The notes below the pieces were generated by a model. It did no database searches. It saw only the letters and a list, made by a program, of their open reading frames with translations, and was not told the DNA's origin. Positions 37,447-47,511 of a stretch of DNA of 64,000 bases are shown in pieces; the stretch's first letter is position 1, and the number at the start of each line of letters is the position of its first letter. Source of the DNA: JBBIWA01 sp037439425 (GTDB taxonomy: Bacteria; Acidobacteriota; Blastocatellia; RBC074); NCBI GenBank assembly GCA_037439425.1, contig JBBIWA010000012.1, forward strand, positions 35,282 through 99,281, given 5' to 3'. The translations under genes and the position numbers were made by a program.

Positions 37447-37924
37447 GCTATCTCCTCTACCTCAAAGACTCGCTTCAGGTTTCGCTCGCCCAGGCTGGTT
37501 CTTCCCTCCGTCGCTGAACCGCCAGCCAGCTCGGGTGTTGAAAGAAGAAGAAGGCGCTGAAGTGTCATCCCAGCCACTGCGAAAGCGGTCTCGTGCTCAC
37601 GACTCTCAAAGGAGTTGCTTGAAGACTTCAGGGTGAGCAAATCTCGAAGAGCTTCAAACATTAAACTCTTGAGAGGTCTGAGGGCGGGAGTTTAATGCTT
37701 TTCACCCCTGCTGCGTTTATTTCAGAACCTCTCGCGGGTCAAGCGCAGAAACTCTTTTGACTGATTCAACTATTTACAGCCGTATCCGGCTAAGCGGGAA
37801 TTGCCAGCATTGATCGCCACGGTGCCGCTCAAGTTTCATTCTGCGGGATGAATCTTTGAAGGTATCACTCGCTCCGCAGACTCGAAACCAGCAAGATTCT
37901 CGGTTGTTGGTCCAGTAACAAAGA
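37447..37924. other. Spacer without recognisable gene
   Basis: Short competing frames only. No domain, ribosome-binding site or hairpin of note was found. Confidence 0.35.
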
Positions 37925-38090
37925 AACCTGATTGATAAAAGAAACCTGATTGATAGAGGATAGAATGGAACAACCGGGTTTGGGCTTCTCGGTGTTTTGC
38001 GCTGGCTGTCACGGTCTGGAATGTCTGCTTGCACTACCTTTTCAAGAGATACTTGATCTGACTCACGAGATACTTGATCTGACTGATGAG
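37925..38090 (+). repeat. Two short tandem repeats
   Basis: AAGAAACCTGATTGAT is repeated 18 bp apart near 37921-37955, and GAGATACTTGATCTGACT is repeated 21 bp apart at 38045-38090. The second is in frame within a 103-codon ORF (37950-38261), giving EILDLTHEILDLTDE. That ORF has no recognisable domain and is not called as a gene. Confidence 0.5.
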
Positions 38091-38233
38091 GTGGGGATGG
38101 AAGCTTGTGCGGGAGAATCGGGGGAGCTAATAACCAGCTCCTACACCATCCTCGCTAACTCAAACAAGTACTGCGGGGAAGCCGGACAGATTAGAGTGCA
38201 CGTCACTGGCGACCATAGGCGCTTAACCCCGGC

Positions 38234-38310
38234 AAGCCTGGAGCGGGCGCTCCAGGCTTAGCAAGGGGTGTTGCAGATGCGCCCTGGCAGCGGCGAGCCA
38301 GGGCGTTTTT
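38234..38310 (+). terminator. Two hairpins, the second with a T-run
   Basis: AAGCCTGGAGC-GGGC-GCTCCAGGCTT (11-bp perfect stem, 38234-38259) is followed by CGCCCTGGC...GCCAGGGCG and TTTTT (38280-38310). The second is a good intrinsic terminator for plus-strand transcription entering the 3' end of the convergent quinoprotein gene. Confidence 0.65.
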
Positions 38311-38328
38311 GCGGGCGATCCGCCTGGC

Positions 38329-40467
38329 TTACTCTTCAGGGGGCAGAGCGAAGGCAATGTACTCGCCTGAGTAGGCCCCGCCGCTTACGGCAACGACGAT
38401 GTACTGACGGCCATTGAGCATATAAGTCATGGGTGATCCGCTCTGCGGCGCTGGCAGGTAGACGGCACCGACCTCTTTCCCGGTCGCTTTGTCATAGGCG
38501 CGCAGCATCGCGCCTCGTCCACGGCCCGGTATGGTGGTGAGCTGAGGATCGCCCATAATGACCAGCGTCTTGGTGATCACCAACCCAACAGCCCCGTTCT
38601 GGCCGGTCCTGGGAATGTTCATTCCTTTCAGCAAAGGATGATTGCGAACTACATCCGGCGTCTCGCCATGCGGGACCTGCCAGACGATCTCGCCCCTGTC
38701 GAGATTGATGGCCGTCAGCAGCCCATACGGCGGTTTGACCAGTGGCAGGCCCTGCACCAGGGTGCCACCACCAGCGCCACCAGCGGGCGGTGTGGCAGCT
38801 GCTGCGGGCGCAGCCTGTGCTTCAGCCGCAGGGCGCCGGCGCGGTCGCGGATAATCGGCGGCGCTGCCGAAACCTGGTCCCTCCATAACACGGAATGGCT
38901 GCCCGGCTCGCCCAGCTACATATCTGATATCGGAAAAGCCAGGGGGCGGTTCTATCAGCCCGATGGGTGCGACGCTAGCATTTGAGGCGGGCACGTAGAC
39001 GGTGTGGTTTTCAGGGTCGTATCCGCCGCCGGGCCAGTTGGTCCCGCCGTTGAGTGTTCCGATGGTGAGCGCTGCCAGTGGGCCTCCGATCTTGCTCACA
39101 ACTGGGGGATTGAACATCGGCCCGTTCTTGAACTGCGCCACAATCTTGAGCGCTTGCGCTCGCAGCTCCGGCGTGAAGTCAATCAAGTCGTCTTCGGTAA
39201 CGGCCTGGCGCGCATAGGCTGGCGGTTTGGTCGGGAAGGGCTGCGTCGGAGAGTACCACTCGCCTGGCACATCGCCCTTCGGCACGGGCCGCTCCTCAAT
39301 GGGCCAGACTGGTTGGCCGGTGATGCGGTCGAACACATATAGGAATGCTTGCTTGCTCGGCAAGGCCACAGCTTTGATCGGCTTGCCATTGACATTGATG
39401 TCGGCCAACAGCGGGGCAGAGGAGAGGTCATAGTCCCACAGCGGATGATGCACCATCTGGAAGTGCCATTTGCGCTTGCCGGTCTTCAAATCGACACACA
39501 CCAGGCTCTCGGCAAAGAGGTTATTCCCCGGCCGATGTCCGCCGTAGAAGTCAGAGGTTGGCGTCTCCACCGGCAGGTAGACCAACCCCAACTCCGGGTC
39601 CACGCTGATTTGGGTCCACACGCCGCAGTTGCCGTTAACAGCCCAGGAATTGTCAAGCCAAGTCTCGTTGCCAAACTCGCCCGGCTTGGGGATAGTGTGG
39701 AAGGCCCATAACAGTTTGCCCGTGCGCACATCGAAGGCACGCACCTGTCCTTTGGTATTGTTGTGGGTTTTAACCGTCATCCCTTCCTTCATCGCCATGC
39801 CGACGATGACCACATCGTTGACCACAACCGGAGTAGCGTGCAGCCCAACATCTCCGGTCTCCAGATCAATCTGCTGCCCCGTACCGTATAAGACACCGAC
39901 CTTGAGGTCTACAACGCCGTCTTTGCCAAAGCTTGGGATGCGCGTGCCGGTTTTAGCATCCAGAGCGATGAGGCGGTAGCCCGTGGTCACGTACAGGATG
40001 CGCTCTTCTTTGCCATCAGTCCAATAGGACACTCCCCGGCCGGACAACTGCCGTGGTGAATTGACAGCGCGCTGTCCTTCAAACTCGGCATGCACCCAGA
40101 CCAGCTCGCCTGTATCGGCCTTGAGCGCAAAGACTGAACGCCGCGTCCCACCGGTGGCATAGATCATACCATTGACCATCAGCGGTGTTCCTTCCAGTTT
40201 GTATTCAGGCCGCGTGCCGAGGTTGTCGGTCTTGAAGCGCCAGGCGACTTCGAGTTTATTGAAATTGCTGGCATTGATCTGATCCAAGGGGGAATATCTG
40301 GAGCCTGCCAGATCCCCATTGTAGGTGGGCCATTCACCATTTTGGGTCGAATGGAGCGACATCCAGCTTTTGGTCCCAGACTGGCTCTTGACTCCTGTCG
40401 TCACCCACACCAGTCCAATAATTAACAACACCAGCGCTGGGACGGAATGAGATACGATTCGCAACAT
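38329..40467 (-). CDS. Exported PQQ-dependent quinoprotein dehydrogenase
   Basis: 712 residues from the ATG at 40467, preceded by GGAGG; an earlier in-frame start at 40569 is not supported. A signal peptide or anchor (ALVLLIIGLVWVTTGV) is followed by an eight-bladed propeller pattern: WPTYNGDLAGSRYSPLDQIN, RGVSYWTDGKEERILYVTTG, repeated LDAKTG / DLKTGKRKWHFQMVHHPLWD. The mature domain fits membrane-type glucose/alcohol quinoprotein dehydrogenases. No CxxCH, so electrons must leave through a separate acceptor. An Ala/Pro-rich insertion sits near residue 570. It ends the minus-strand run that includes two NHL propeller genes. Confidence 0.9.
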   Translation of the reverse strand: MLRIVSHSVPALVLLIIGLVWVTTGVKSQSGTKSWMSLHSTQNGEWPTYNGDLAGSRYSPLDQINASNFNKLEVAWRFKTDNLGTRPEYKLEGTPLMVNGMIYATGGTRRSVFALKADTGELVWVHAEFEGQRAVNSPRQLSGRGVSYWTDGKEERILYVTTGYRLIALDAKTGTRIPSFGKDGVVDLKVGVLYGTGQQIDLETGDVGLHATPVVVNDVVIVGMAMKEGMTVKTHNNTKGQVRAFDVRTGKLLWAFHTIPKPGEFGNETWLDNSWAVNGNCGVWTQISVDPELGLVYLPVETPTSDFYGGHRPGNNLFAESLVCVDLKTGKRKWHFQMVHHPLWDYDLSSAPLLADINVNGKPIKAVALPSKQAFLYVFDRITGQPVWPIEERPVPKGDVPGEWYSPTQPFPTKPPAYARQAVTEDDLIDFTPELRAQALKIVAQFKNGPMFNPPVVSKIGGPLAALTIGTLNGGTNWPGGGYDPENHTVYVPASNASVAPIGLIEPPPGFSDIRYVAGRAGQPFRVMEGPGFGSAADYPRPRRRPAAEAQAAPAAAATPPAGGAGGGTLVQGLPLVKPPYGLLTAINLDRGEIVWQVPHGETPDVVRNHPLLKGMNIPRTGQNGAVGLVITKTLVIMGDPQLTTIPGRGRGAMLRAYDKATGKEVGAVYLPAPQSGSPMTYMLNGRQYIVVAVSGGAYSGEYIAFALPPEE

Positions 40468-40873
40468 GGTTTCACCTCCGTTTTGATGTAGAACAATGGC
40501 CTTGACTATAGAGTTTGAGAAACGCGTAGTTTTCCGCTTCCACAGGGCTACTAAGGGACAAGATCTCACCGGCGAGGTTCTTTGTAGTCGCTGAAAGCTA
40601 TAAGACTCTTTTGATGGCTGACAGCGTCTTTCACTCCTGTCTCCGGCTAGCCAACGCTCCTGCTGAAGGCGGACGACTGAAAGCTGATGATTGATTTCAC
40701 GCAGAGAGGGCCACAGCTCAAGAGATAATTCTCTTCTGCCCCAGTGGCCAGAGGTCGGTCATCAGTCGCCCCCTCATTCTCAACTACTTGTACACATCAC
40801 TGAAGACCGCTGGGAAGCAAAATCATCTACGCCCTGCTCAGTTAACCGAAGACCGCCGATCCATTTTTCTCTT
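40468..40873. other. Spacer between quinoprotein and propeller genes
   Basis: No gene is seen; frames here are shadows. The quinoprotein gene may have its own promoter in this 400-bp gap. Confidence 0.35.
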
Positions 40874-42049
40874 CTACTTCGAGATTGGCCACACGGTTCC
40901 CTGATCCTGCTTGATCACTGGCGCGAGTCCTTTGTAGACGAACTTCTGCAAGCGCCTCCCCTCGTAAGTCTCAGTCGTATAGATATTGCCCTTCGAATCG
41001 GTGGCGATGCTATGCACTCCGTAGAACTGACCCGGTTGTCGCCCGCCGTCGCCGAAGCTGGTCAAGACTTCTAGCGTCTCGCGCAGAATGATGTAGACCT
41101 TCTGGTTGCGACCATCGGCCAGGTACAGATACTTCTGCTGCGGGTCTTTTGAGAAGGCGATGTCCCAGACCGAGCCGTCAGCCAGCGACCGCTTCGCGAT
41201 GAATTGCTCCTTGACAAACTTACCATCTCGCTGGAAGACCTGAATCCGGTTGTTGGTGCGGTCGCAGACGTACAACAGCCCGTCGTTTGAGAGTTCGGCA
41301 CAGTGTACCGGATTGCGGAACTGCGGAGCGGGCGGCGCATCCGGATCGTAGGGACCGAGCCTTGTATCGTCAGGCTTATTGCCATAAGCGCCCCAGTAGC
41401 GTTTGAACTGGCCCGTGTCGGCGTCAATGACCGCCACCCGTTTGTTGAGGTAACCGTCGGCAACGTAGGCTTCGTTGGTCTTAGGGTCAACGAAGATCTT
41501 GGCTACTCGCCCGAAGCTGTTCGTGTCATTGCTTCCGCGGTTGGTGCCGGGGCGCCCGAACTGCGCGAGGAACTTACCGTCCTGCGTGAACTTCAAGATA
41601 TGAGCGTCATTTGTGCCATTGCCCCCGATCCAGACGTTGCCTTTGTAATCAATAGTGATGCCGTGGTTCGACTCTGGCCAGTCATAGCCTTGGCCCGGAC
41701 CACCCCAGTATCCAATCAGATTACCCTCAGTGTCGAATTCAAGCACAGGCGGGGCCTTGGCACAGCAGTCGCCGGTCTTCAGGTCGGCGGCCGCTTCATT
41801 GGCCGAGAGCGTGTCGGGCCGGTGAACGATCCAGATATGATCCTGGTCATCGACGGCCACGCCGATGGTCATCCCCAGATACCAGTTGTTCGGCAGCGGC
41901 TTGGGCCACCGCGGATCAACCTCAAAGCGAGGGGCCATCACCACGGCTTGTGCTCCCGTCCTTTGCTCTAGCAAGCTTTGACCGGCAAAGAAAGCTGCAA
42001 GAAGTGCAATAAAGGTTGCGCCGAAATAGACACGATGATCTCTTTTCAT
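40874..42049 (-). CDS. Secreted six-bladed NHL-type beta-propeller protein (paralogue 2)
   Basis: 391 residues from the ATG at 42049 (AAAGGATC upstream). A signal anchor is followed by FEVDPRWPKPLPNNWYLGMT and repeated NHL blades (GIGVAVDDQDHIWIVHR-like, WIGGNGTNDAHILKFTQDG, VYVCDRTNNRIQVFQRDG-like). It closely resembles the next gene upstream (42124-43344), so the two are tandem duplicates. NHL propellers act as ligand-binding scaffolds or lyase-like enzymes. The setting beside quinoproteins suggests a role in exported oxidation, but no catalytic site is evident. Confidence 0.88.
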   Translation of the reverse strand: MKRDHRVYFGATFIALLAAFFAGQSLLEQRTGAQAVVMAPRFEVDPRWPKPLPNNWYLGMTIGVAVDDQDHIWIVHRPDTLSANEAAADLKTGDCCAKAPPVLEFDTEGNLIGYWGGPGQGYDWPESNHGITIDYKGNVWIGGNGTNDAHILKFTQDGKFLAQFGRPGTNRGSNDTNSFGRVAKIFVDPKTNEAYVADGYLNKRVAVIDADTGQFKRYWGAYGNKPDDTRLGPYDPDAPPAPQFRNPVHCAELSNDGLLYVCDRTNNRIQVFQRDGKFVKEQFIAKRSLADGSVWDIAFSKDPQQKYLYLADGRNQKVYIILRETLEVLTSFGDGGRQPGQFYGVHSIATDSKGNIYTTETYEGRRLQKFVYKGLAPVIKQDQGTVWPISK

Positions 42050-42123
42050 ACTGCTGATCCTTTCCCAGTCGCTACCGCAAGCGGCCGCAAGTGTGGCGAA
42101 GAGCGCCCCTATAGCCACGCGCG

Positions 42124-43344
42124 CTACTGCTGGCGGCGCTGACTCGTCTCCAAACCTTTGTAGATGAACTTCTGGACGCGCTTACCTTCGTAGGTCTCGC
42201 CGGTGTAGATATTGCCCTTCGAGTCAACAGCGATGCTGCCCACACCGTAGAACTGGCCTGGCTGTCGCCCACCACGGCCGAAGCTGGAGACGACCTCCAG
42301 GGTTTCGCGCCGCAGGATGAAAACCTTCTTGTCATGGCCATCAGCGACGTAAAGAAATCGTTGCTGCGGATCGTGCGAAAAGGCGATGTCCCAGACCGAG
42401 CCGTCACCTAAAGTCGTCTTCGAGACGAAGGCCTCTTTGAGGAACTTGCCGCTCCTCTCAAAGACCTGGATGCGGTTGCTGTTCCGGTCGCAGACATAGA
42501 CCAAACCATCTCTGGCAATGGCGACGCAGCTCACCGTGCGAAACTGTTTCGCTGGCGGGGCCTGGGGATCGTAGGGACCAGGATCGGTCTGCTCAGGCTT
42601 GTTACCGTAAGCGCCCCAGTGGCGTTTGTAAGCGCCCGAGTCGGCGTCGAAGACCACGACGCGGCGATTGCCGGTATCGGCAATATAGACCTCATTGGTA
42701 GCCGGATCGACTCTGACGGCGGCTGGCCGGTTCAGTCCACTGTCGTTGCCCTCGATCTTGCCTGCGCGCCCAATCTGCAAAAGGAACTGGCCGGTGCGTG
42801 AGAACTTGAGCACGTGGGCGTCTTCGCCCGCTGGAAGCCGGGAGGCAGCCGCAGGCGCTCTGGCTGCAGTGGCTGCAGATGGCCGGCGAGCAGAAGCGGG
42901 TAAGCCAGCGGCAGTGATCCAGACATTTCCTTTGTGATCAACGCTCATCCCGCCGGGCGACTGCGGCCAGTCATAGCCTGGAGCAGGGCCGCCCCAGTGG
43001 TTGATCAGGTTACCAGCCTGATCGAATTCGAGCACCTGCGGGGCGGGGACGCAACAGCCAGTGGGCGGATTGAGGATCGCGCCTTTTTCGTTGTTGGCCA
43101 GCGAATCGGCGCCTCGATGGATGACCCAGATGTGATCTTGCGCATCAACAGCCACGCCGGTCACCGAGCCGAGCACCCAATGATTCGGCAACGGTTTGGG
43201 CCACAGCGGGTCAACCTCAAAGCTGGGCACCTGATCAACAGGCCGTCGCTGAGCAGCTGTTGTTTGCTTCAGCAGAAACCAGGTGACGCTGAGCGCCATT
43301 ATGAGTAAGCTCAGGGCCACTCCCAGATAAAGATTCCGCTTCAT
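42124..43344 (-). CDS. Secreted six-bladed NHL-type beta-propeller protein (paralogue 1)
   Basis: 406 residues from the ATG at 43344. The ribosome-binding site AGGAGG is the 3' end of a family B repeat, and the upstream in-frame ORF to 43587 is only repeat sequence. Signal anchor (LYLGVALSLLIMALSVTWFL), then FEVDPLWPKPLPNHWVLGSV and NHL blades (VYVCDRNSNRIQVFERSGKF, GSIAVDSKGNIYTGETYEGK). An Ala-rich insertion (ASARRPSAATAARAPAAAS) near residue 155 distinguishes it from paralogue 2. Confidence 0.88.
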   Translation of the reverse strand: MKRNLYLGVALSLLIMALSVTWFLLKQTTAAQRRPVDQVPSFEVDPLWPKPLPNHWVLGSVTGVAVDAQDHIWVIHRGADSLANNEKGAILNPPTGCCVPAPQVLEFDQAGNLINHWGGPAPGYDWPQSPGGMSVDHKGNVWITAAGLPASARRPSAATAARAPAAASRLPAGEDAHVLKFSRTGQFLLQIGRAGKIEGNDSGLNRPAAVRVDPATNEVYIADTGNRRVVVFDADSGAYKRHWGAYGNKPEQTDPGPYDPQAPPAKQFRTVSCVAIARDGLVYVCDRNSNRIQVFERSGKFLKEAFVSKTTLGDGSVWDIAFSHDPQQRFLYVADGHDKKVFILRRETLEVVSSFGRGGRQPGQFYGVGSIAVDSKGNIYTGETYEGKRVQKFIYKGLETSQRRQQ

Positions 43345-43345
43345 A

Positions 43346-43630
43346 TGGCTCCTCCTGCGGAAAATCCCTGGGAGCGCACGCATCCTTGCGTGCTTGGCTT
43401 CGACGAGCGAGCTATTGTCAGAAAATGGCACGCTAGAAGCGTGCGTACCCAGGTGGGTAGGCACGCCTCCGGCCTGCCCAGCTTCAGCAAGCGCACTGAT
43501 GCTGCCAACCAGGCACGCTAGAAGTGTGCTTGCCTGCGCGCGGCTTGCCTGTGTGTCGCACGCAGACAGGCGCGCAAGCAGGTGCAAGCAGGCCTACCCA
43601 GGTTCTCATTGTTTCTCCCGCGCCGCGCAC
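43346..43630 (-). repeat. Family B repeat (compound) upstream of the NHL gene
   Basis: On the minus strand: CGGGAGAAACAATGAGAACC, several GCACGC-type hairpins including GCACGCTAGAAGCGTGC and GCACGCAAGGATGCGTGC, ending CCCAGGGATTTTCCGCAGGAGG, two bases before GAGCC-ATATG. It is longer than other copies because additional hairpin modules (43450-43600) are inserted. Confidence 0.75.
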
Positions 43631-44237
43631 TCAACGGGATAGTTAACAAGAGCGGAACTCCAAGAAGCGAGCATCACAAGCTCTACCGCCAAAATACGGA
43701 TCAAGCACTCGCTTGGTTGCGCAATAAGTTCTTCCGCTGCTATTGGTGAAACTTCAACGTAGTGGCTGTGGAGAGCGCCGACCCACGGCTAGCTTCGTGG
43801 AGTGGGCCAGGGCTCATCTGAATTATAGGATTGCAAATTGCAAAATTCCCAGGTCCGCAATCCGCAATTCCATTACTTTGCCTGCGCGGCGCGCGTGATG
43901 GCTGGTCTTTGATAAAAACTGGAACCAGCAAACCAGAAAGCTAGCTAATTCCAACTCTGACTCACGGCTACGAGTGACAACAGTATACATGATTGGTGTG
44001 GAAGAGACGACCCGTTGGCTGCTCAGTTGGTAATTTTTCTCGGGAGTAAAGACGCTCCCTCACCGCGTTTTGGCTGTCGCTGGGCTTGTCAAGGGTGATG
44101 CTCCCCAGTTACTATGCGCTAGCAGTGGCGAGCACCTCCGGCCATAACAGGTGCTGTGGCAGGCGAGGTTGGGAAGGGGAGCTTGCTCGACGTTGTGGCG
44201 GTAGTTTCAAGTTCAAAATCATCCCGTCGAAAGCTTT
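43631..44237. other. Spacer with an AT-rich GAATT-type patch
   Basis: At 43818-43875 there are AT-rich, repeated ATTGCAAATTGC/GCAATCCGCAATTCC motifs like those at 36.79 and 49.05 kb. No gene is seen. Confidence 0.4.
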
Positions 44238-45596
44238 ATGAGCAGCAAACGCAGACCGATTACGTCGCGCGTCGCGACGGCGTTGGTGGCGACGCTCCTT
44301 TTGGTGCTGCCATCGGCCGCTCACGAGATCCCGAATGATGTAACGGTGCAGGCTTTTGTCAAGCCTGAAGGAGAGCGACTATATCTGCTCCTGCGCGTGC
44401 CGCTTGCTGCTATGCGCGACGTGGACTTCCCGAAGCGCGGGCCGGGTTATCTGGATCTGGCGCGCATTGAGACTGCGCTGCGCGATGCGGCGAAGATGTG
44501 GATTGCAGACAACATTGAGTTCTACGAAGGCAAGCTGCGCCTGGAGCCGCCGCAGATAGTGGCCTCTCGCGTGTCGCTGCCTTCAGATAGGTCCTTCGAG
44601 TCCTATCAAGAAGCTCTCGTCGCTGTGAAAGAGGTGCGACTGCCGGAGCAGACGCAGCTTTATTGGAATCAAGGGTTGCTTGATGTCCTGTTCGAGTATC
44701 GGATCAGGTCGGAGGATTCTGACTTTGCGCTGCGGACCAGATTTGAAGGGCTCGCTTTACGAGTGGTCACGGTGATTCGCTTTCTCCTGCCAAATGGTGC
44801 AGTGCGCGCTTTCGAGTGGGTGGGAGACGCAGGCCTTGTGAGGCTTGATCCGCGCTGGCACCAGGCTGCTGTGCGGTTTGTTAAGCTAGGGTTTCACCAC
44901 ATTCTGGACGGGATTGACCATCTGCTGTTTCTGTTATGCCTGGTGATCCCGCTGCGGCGCTTGCGCTCACTCATTGTGGTCGTCACTGCCTTCACCCTGG
45001 CCCACTCGATAACGCTCATCGCCTCTGCTTACGAGTTAGCGCCTGATAGTTTATGGTTCCCGCCGCTGGTGGAGACGCTGATAGCGCTCTCGATTGTCTA
45101 CATGGCGCTGGAGAACATTGTAGGAAGCCAGCTCGGGCGCCGGTGGATAGTCGCTTTCGCTTTCGGTCTCATTCACGGGTTTGGCTTCTCGTTCGCGCTC
45201 AGAGAAACGTTACAGTTTGCCGGGTCGCATTTGCTGGTATCGCTGGTGTCATTTAATGTTGGTGTTGAATTAGGGCAGATTCTCGTGCTGATGTTGCTGA
45301 TTCCGGCGCTGGAAGTGCTCTTCCGGTTCGTAGTAGCTGAGCGAGTTGGGAGCATTATCCTATCGGCGCTGGTGGCTCACACGGGCTGGCACTGGATGGT
45401 TGAGCGGGCTACCGGCTTAAGCCAATTCCGCTGGTCGGAGTTGAGTCAAGCGCTGCTTGCCGGTGCCTTGCGTCTGGCTGTGCCGGTATTGATTCTGGTA
45501 GGGCTGGTGTGGTTTGTGTTGCGCCGGCGCCGGGCAATAGAGGCTCAGAGCGAGGCCACGCTAGATGAAACCGGAAGAATGAAGGTGGAGGGATGA
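44238..45596 (+). CDS. HupE/UreJ-family membrane protein with an exported N-terminal domain
   Basis: 452 residues. A signal peptide (VATLLLVLPSAAHE) leads into an extracytoplasmic domain of about 190 residues. The C-terminal half has seven hydrophobic segments with the HupE/UreJ histidine signatures FVKLGFHHILDGIDHLLFLL, AFTLAHSITLI, FAFGLIHGFGFSFALRE and HTGWHWM. HupE/UreJ proteins transport nickel or cobalt; the long form with an N-terminal domain is common in environmental bacteria and its substrate is unproven. No urease or hydrogenase genes are intact in the window; a hypE relic is at 9 kb. Confidence 0.87.
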   Translation: MSSKRRPITSRVATALVATLLLVLPSAAHEIPNDVTVQAFVKPEGERLYLLLRVPLAAMRDVDFPKRGPGYLDLARIETALRDAAKMWIADNIEFYEGKLRLEPPQIVASRVSLPSDRSFESYQEALVAVKEVRLPEQTQLYWNQGLLDVLFEYRIRSEDSDFALRTRFEGLALRVVTVIRFLLPNGAVRAFEWVGDAGLVRLDPRWHQAAVRFVKLGFHHILDGIDHLLFLLCLVIPLRRLRSLIVVVTAFTLAHSITLIASAYELAPDSLWFPPLVETLIALSIVYMALENIVGSQLGRRWIVAFAFGLIHGFGFSFALRETLQFAGSHLLVSLVSFNVGVELGQILVLMLLIPALEVLFRFVVAERVGSIILSALVAHTGWHWMVERATGLSQFRWSELSQALLAGALRLAVPVLILVGLVWFVLRRRRAIEAQSEATLDETGRMKVEG

Positions 45597-45754
45597 AGCT
45601 CGCAAGAGGATGACAAGGGTGAACGGGGGATGGTGTGATAGGGGTGAAAATCATCCCCTTCATCCTTGCCTCATCTTGTGAACAACAATGTTAAGAGGAG
45701 TTCTTCAGGCCGCTTGCGCAGGAGAAAGTAATGAAGGGGCTGGAGTCTGATCTT

Positions 45755-45908
45755 CCAAGGAGTCATTCAGCTCGCGCTGCGGCGCCTAGAAAAATGGTGA
45801 AGACCTGGGTACGCACGCTTGCGAGCGTGCTCGGCCTTCGGTAATGGCTTGCTTAACGAAGCCAGGCACGCAAGGATGCGTGCGTACCCAGGATTTTCCG
45901 CAGGAGGA
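45755..45908 (+). repeat. Family B repeat, near-complete copy upstream of an NHL gene
   Basis: Begins GGAGTCATTCAGCTCGCGCTG, continues with GACCTGGGTACGCACG, a GCACGCTTGCGAGCGTGC perfect palindrome, the spacer with GGTAATGGCTTGCTTAACG, GCACGCAAGGATGCGTGC, and ends CCCAGGATTTTCCGCAGGAG(G). The end is the ribosome-binding site of the gene at 45915, 7 bp further on. It is the best reference copy for the consensus. Confidence 0.8.
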
Positions 45909-45914
45909 ATTGCA

Positions 45915-46973
45915 ATGTCACATTCAGGTCAAGTGAGATCCAAGCTGATAGTGGCTGTTGTGGCGCTTCTGGCACTCTCTGCCGGAATGGCCTACACTCA
46001 GGGCGAGGTCCAACCCATAAATGACCTGCCCAATCCATACGTAACGGTGGAGAACTGGGCGAAGATGCCTCAGGGACGGACATGGGGAGCAACCAGTGCC
46101 GTTGATATTGATCCTGATGGCAAGTCGATCTGGGTGGCTGAGCGATGTGGAGCTAACACCTGCGCTGGTTCAGACCTGCCCGTGGTACTCAAGTTCGACG
46201 CTTCAGGCAAACTGGTGAAGAGCTTTGGCGCCGGGATGTTCATCTTTCCTCACGGCATTCATGTGGACCGGGAAGGCAATGTCTGGGTGACCGATGGGCT
46301 ACCGCCAGGTGGGGCTAACCAGCCAGCAACTGCTGGAAAAGGGCACATCGTGGTCAAGTTCAGTCCTGAAGGCAAAGTCCTGTTGACGCTGGGGAAGGCG
46401 GGTGTTGCTGGCGACGGCCCGGATACTTTCAATCAACCCTCGGATGTCATTACCGCTCCCAATGGTGATATCTTCGTAGCCGACGGGCACGGGGGGAACT
46501 CAAACGCGAGGATTGTGAAGTTCACCCGGGAAGGGAAGTTCATCAAGGCGTGGGGAAAGAAAGGTTCAGCCCCGGGCGAATTCGATACGCCCCATAGTCT
46601 GGCTATGGATAGCCAGGGACGATTATTCGTGGCTGATCGAGGTAACAATCGCATACAGATCTTCGATCAGGAAGGAAAATTCCTGGCCGAGTGGAAGCAG
46701 TTCAGCCGGCTGAGCGGGATCTACATTGACAAAAACGATATGCTTTATGGGGCTGACTCGGAGTCGAACGCGAGGCGTAATCCAGGGTGGAAGCGGGGCA
46801 TCAGAATCGGAAGCGCCAGGGATGGCAAAGTACTCTACTTCATTCCGGACCCGGTGACGAATCCAGACACATCGGCAACGAGCGGAGCCGAAGGTGTAGC
46901 AGCCGATGCGCTGGGAAATGTCTACGGAGCGGAAGTCGGCCCGCGAGGATTGAAGAGATACGTAAAGAAATGA
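45915..46973 (+). CDS. Secreted NHL-type beta-propeller protein (third in the window)
   Basis: 352 residues from the ATG at 45915; the open frame upstream to 45819 is repeat sequence only. Signal peptide (LIVAVVALLALSAGMAYTQG), then NHL blades: FPHGIHVDREGNVWVTDG, HSLAMDSQGRLFVADRGNNR, GVAADALGNVYGAEVG. Similar proteins are called peptidyl-alpha-hydroxyglycine alpha-amidating lyase-like. Tyr and Arg residues of a lyase site cannot be assigned here. It is diverged from the tandem paralogues at 40.9-43.3 kb but may serve the same exported system. Confidence 0.87.
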   Translation: MSHSGQVRSKLIVAVVALLALSAGMAYTQGEVQPINDLPNPYVTVENWAKMPQGRTWGATSAVDIDPDGKSIWVAERCGANTCAGSDLPVVLKFDASGKLVKSFGAGMFIFPHGIHVDREGNVWVTDGLPPGGANQPATAGKGHIVVKFSPEGKVLLTLGKAGVAGDGPDTFNQPSDVITAPNGDIFVADGHGGNSNARIVKFTREGKFIKAWGKKGSAPGEFDTPHSLAMDSQGRLFVADRGNNRIQIFDQEGKFLAEWKQFSRLSGIYIDKNDMLYGADSESNARRNPGWKRGIRIGSARDGKVLYFIPDPVTNPDTSATSGAEGVAADALGNVYGAEVGPRGLKRYVKK

Positions 46974-47511
46974 CACGCTGTAGTGGTTAGTAAATTGGCG
47001 CGGCCGCTACGGGTACCTTATAACTTTTTGCAAATTCGGGGTTCGCGCCCCGTGTGGTGTGGCTGGGTCCTACCATAAGAGGGCCGATCTTCAAATGTGC
47101 AAAAGCCCGGTTATATGTAACCAGAAAGGGTCAGGCCTCGTTTAGAGAATAGTGAGAGGTCGGCAGAGGGGAGAGGTCTTTATTTTAGGGTGTTGGAAGG
47201 GAGCCCAGTAGCGGTCAGCTCAGGAAGGGGGGACAAACAGTGAGCCTTGGGAAAGGCACTCCCCCGTGACCCAAGGCTGCAATCGGTCTTCAGGACCGAG
47301 CCTTACAATCGTGACGTGCACTCGTCGGGAGAAAATTTGTGGACTTCTATAGCCAGTAGCGCTACACTGCTTGCCATAACGCTATCATAGGAAGCTTGTA
47401 CCGATTTAGTGAAGAATTTAGTAGGCAGGTAGGGAACTCAGGTCCTCGAAGTTCTGACGTTTGACGTAGGTAGCCTGAAACGAGGGCTGCTACCAGAAAG
47501 GAGGCCACTTT
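46974..47511. other. Spacer upstream of the cytochrome/monooxygenase gene
   Basis: A small hairpin CGGGGTTCGCGCCCCG lies at 47037-47052. The remainder has no gene and no family B, C or D copy. It probably holds the promoter of the gene at 47512. Confidence 0.35.

Noticed and set aside
37950..38261. 103-codon plus-strand ORF before the terminator
   Set aside because: No domain, weak ribosome-binding context, and it contains a tandem repeat; kept only as a repeat entry.
42124..43587. Long N-terminal extension of the NHL propeller gene to 43587
   Set aside because: Residues before the ATG at 43344 translate family B repeat sequence, and the good ribosome-binding site and signal peptide begin at 43344.
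45819..45914. Upstream extension of the NHL gene at 45915
   Set aside because: It is translated repeat sequence; the signal peptide begins at 45915.
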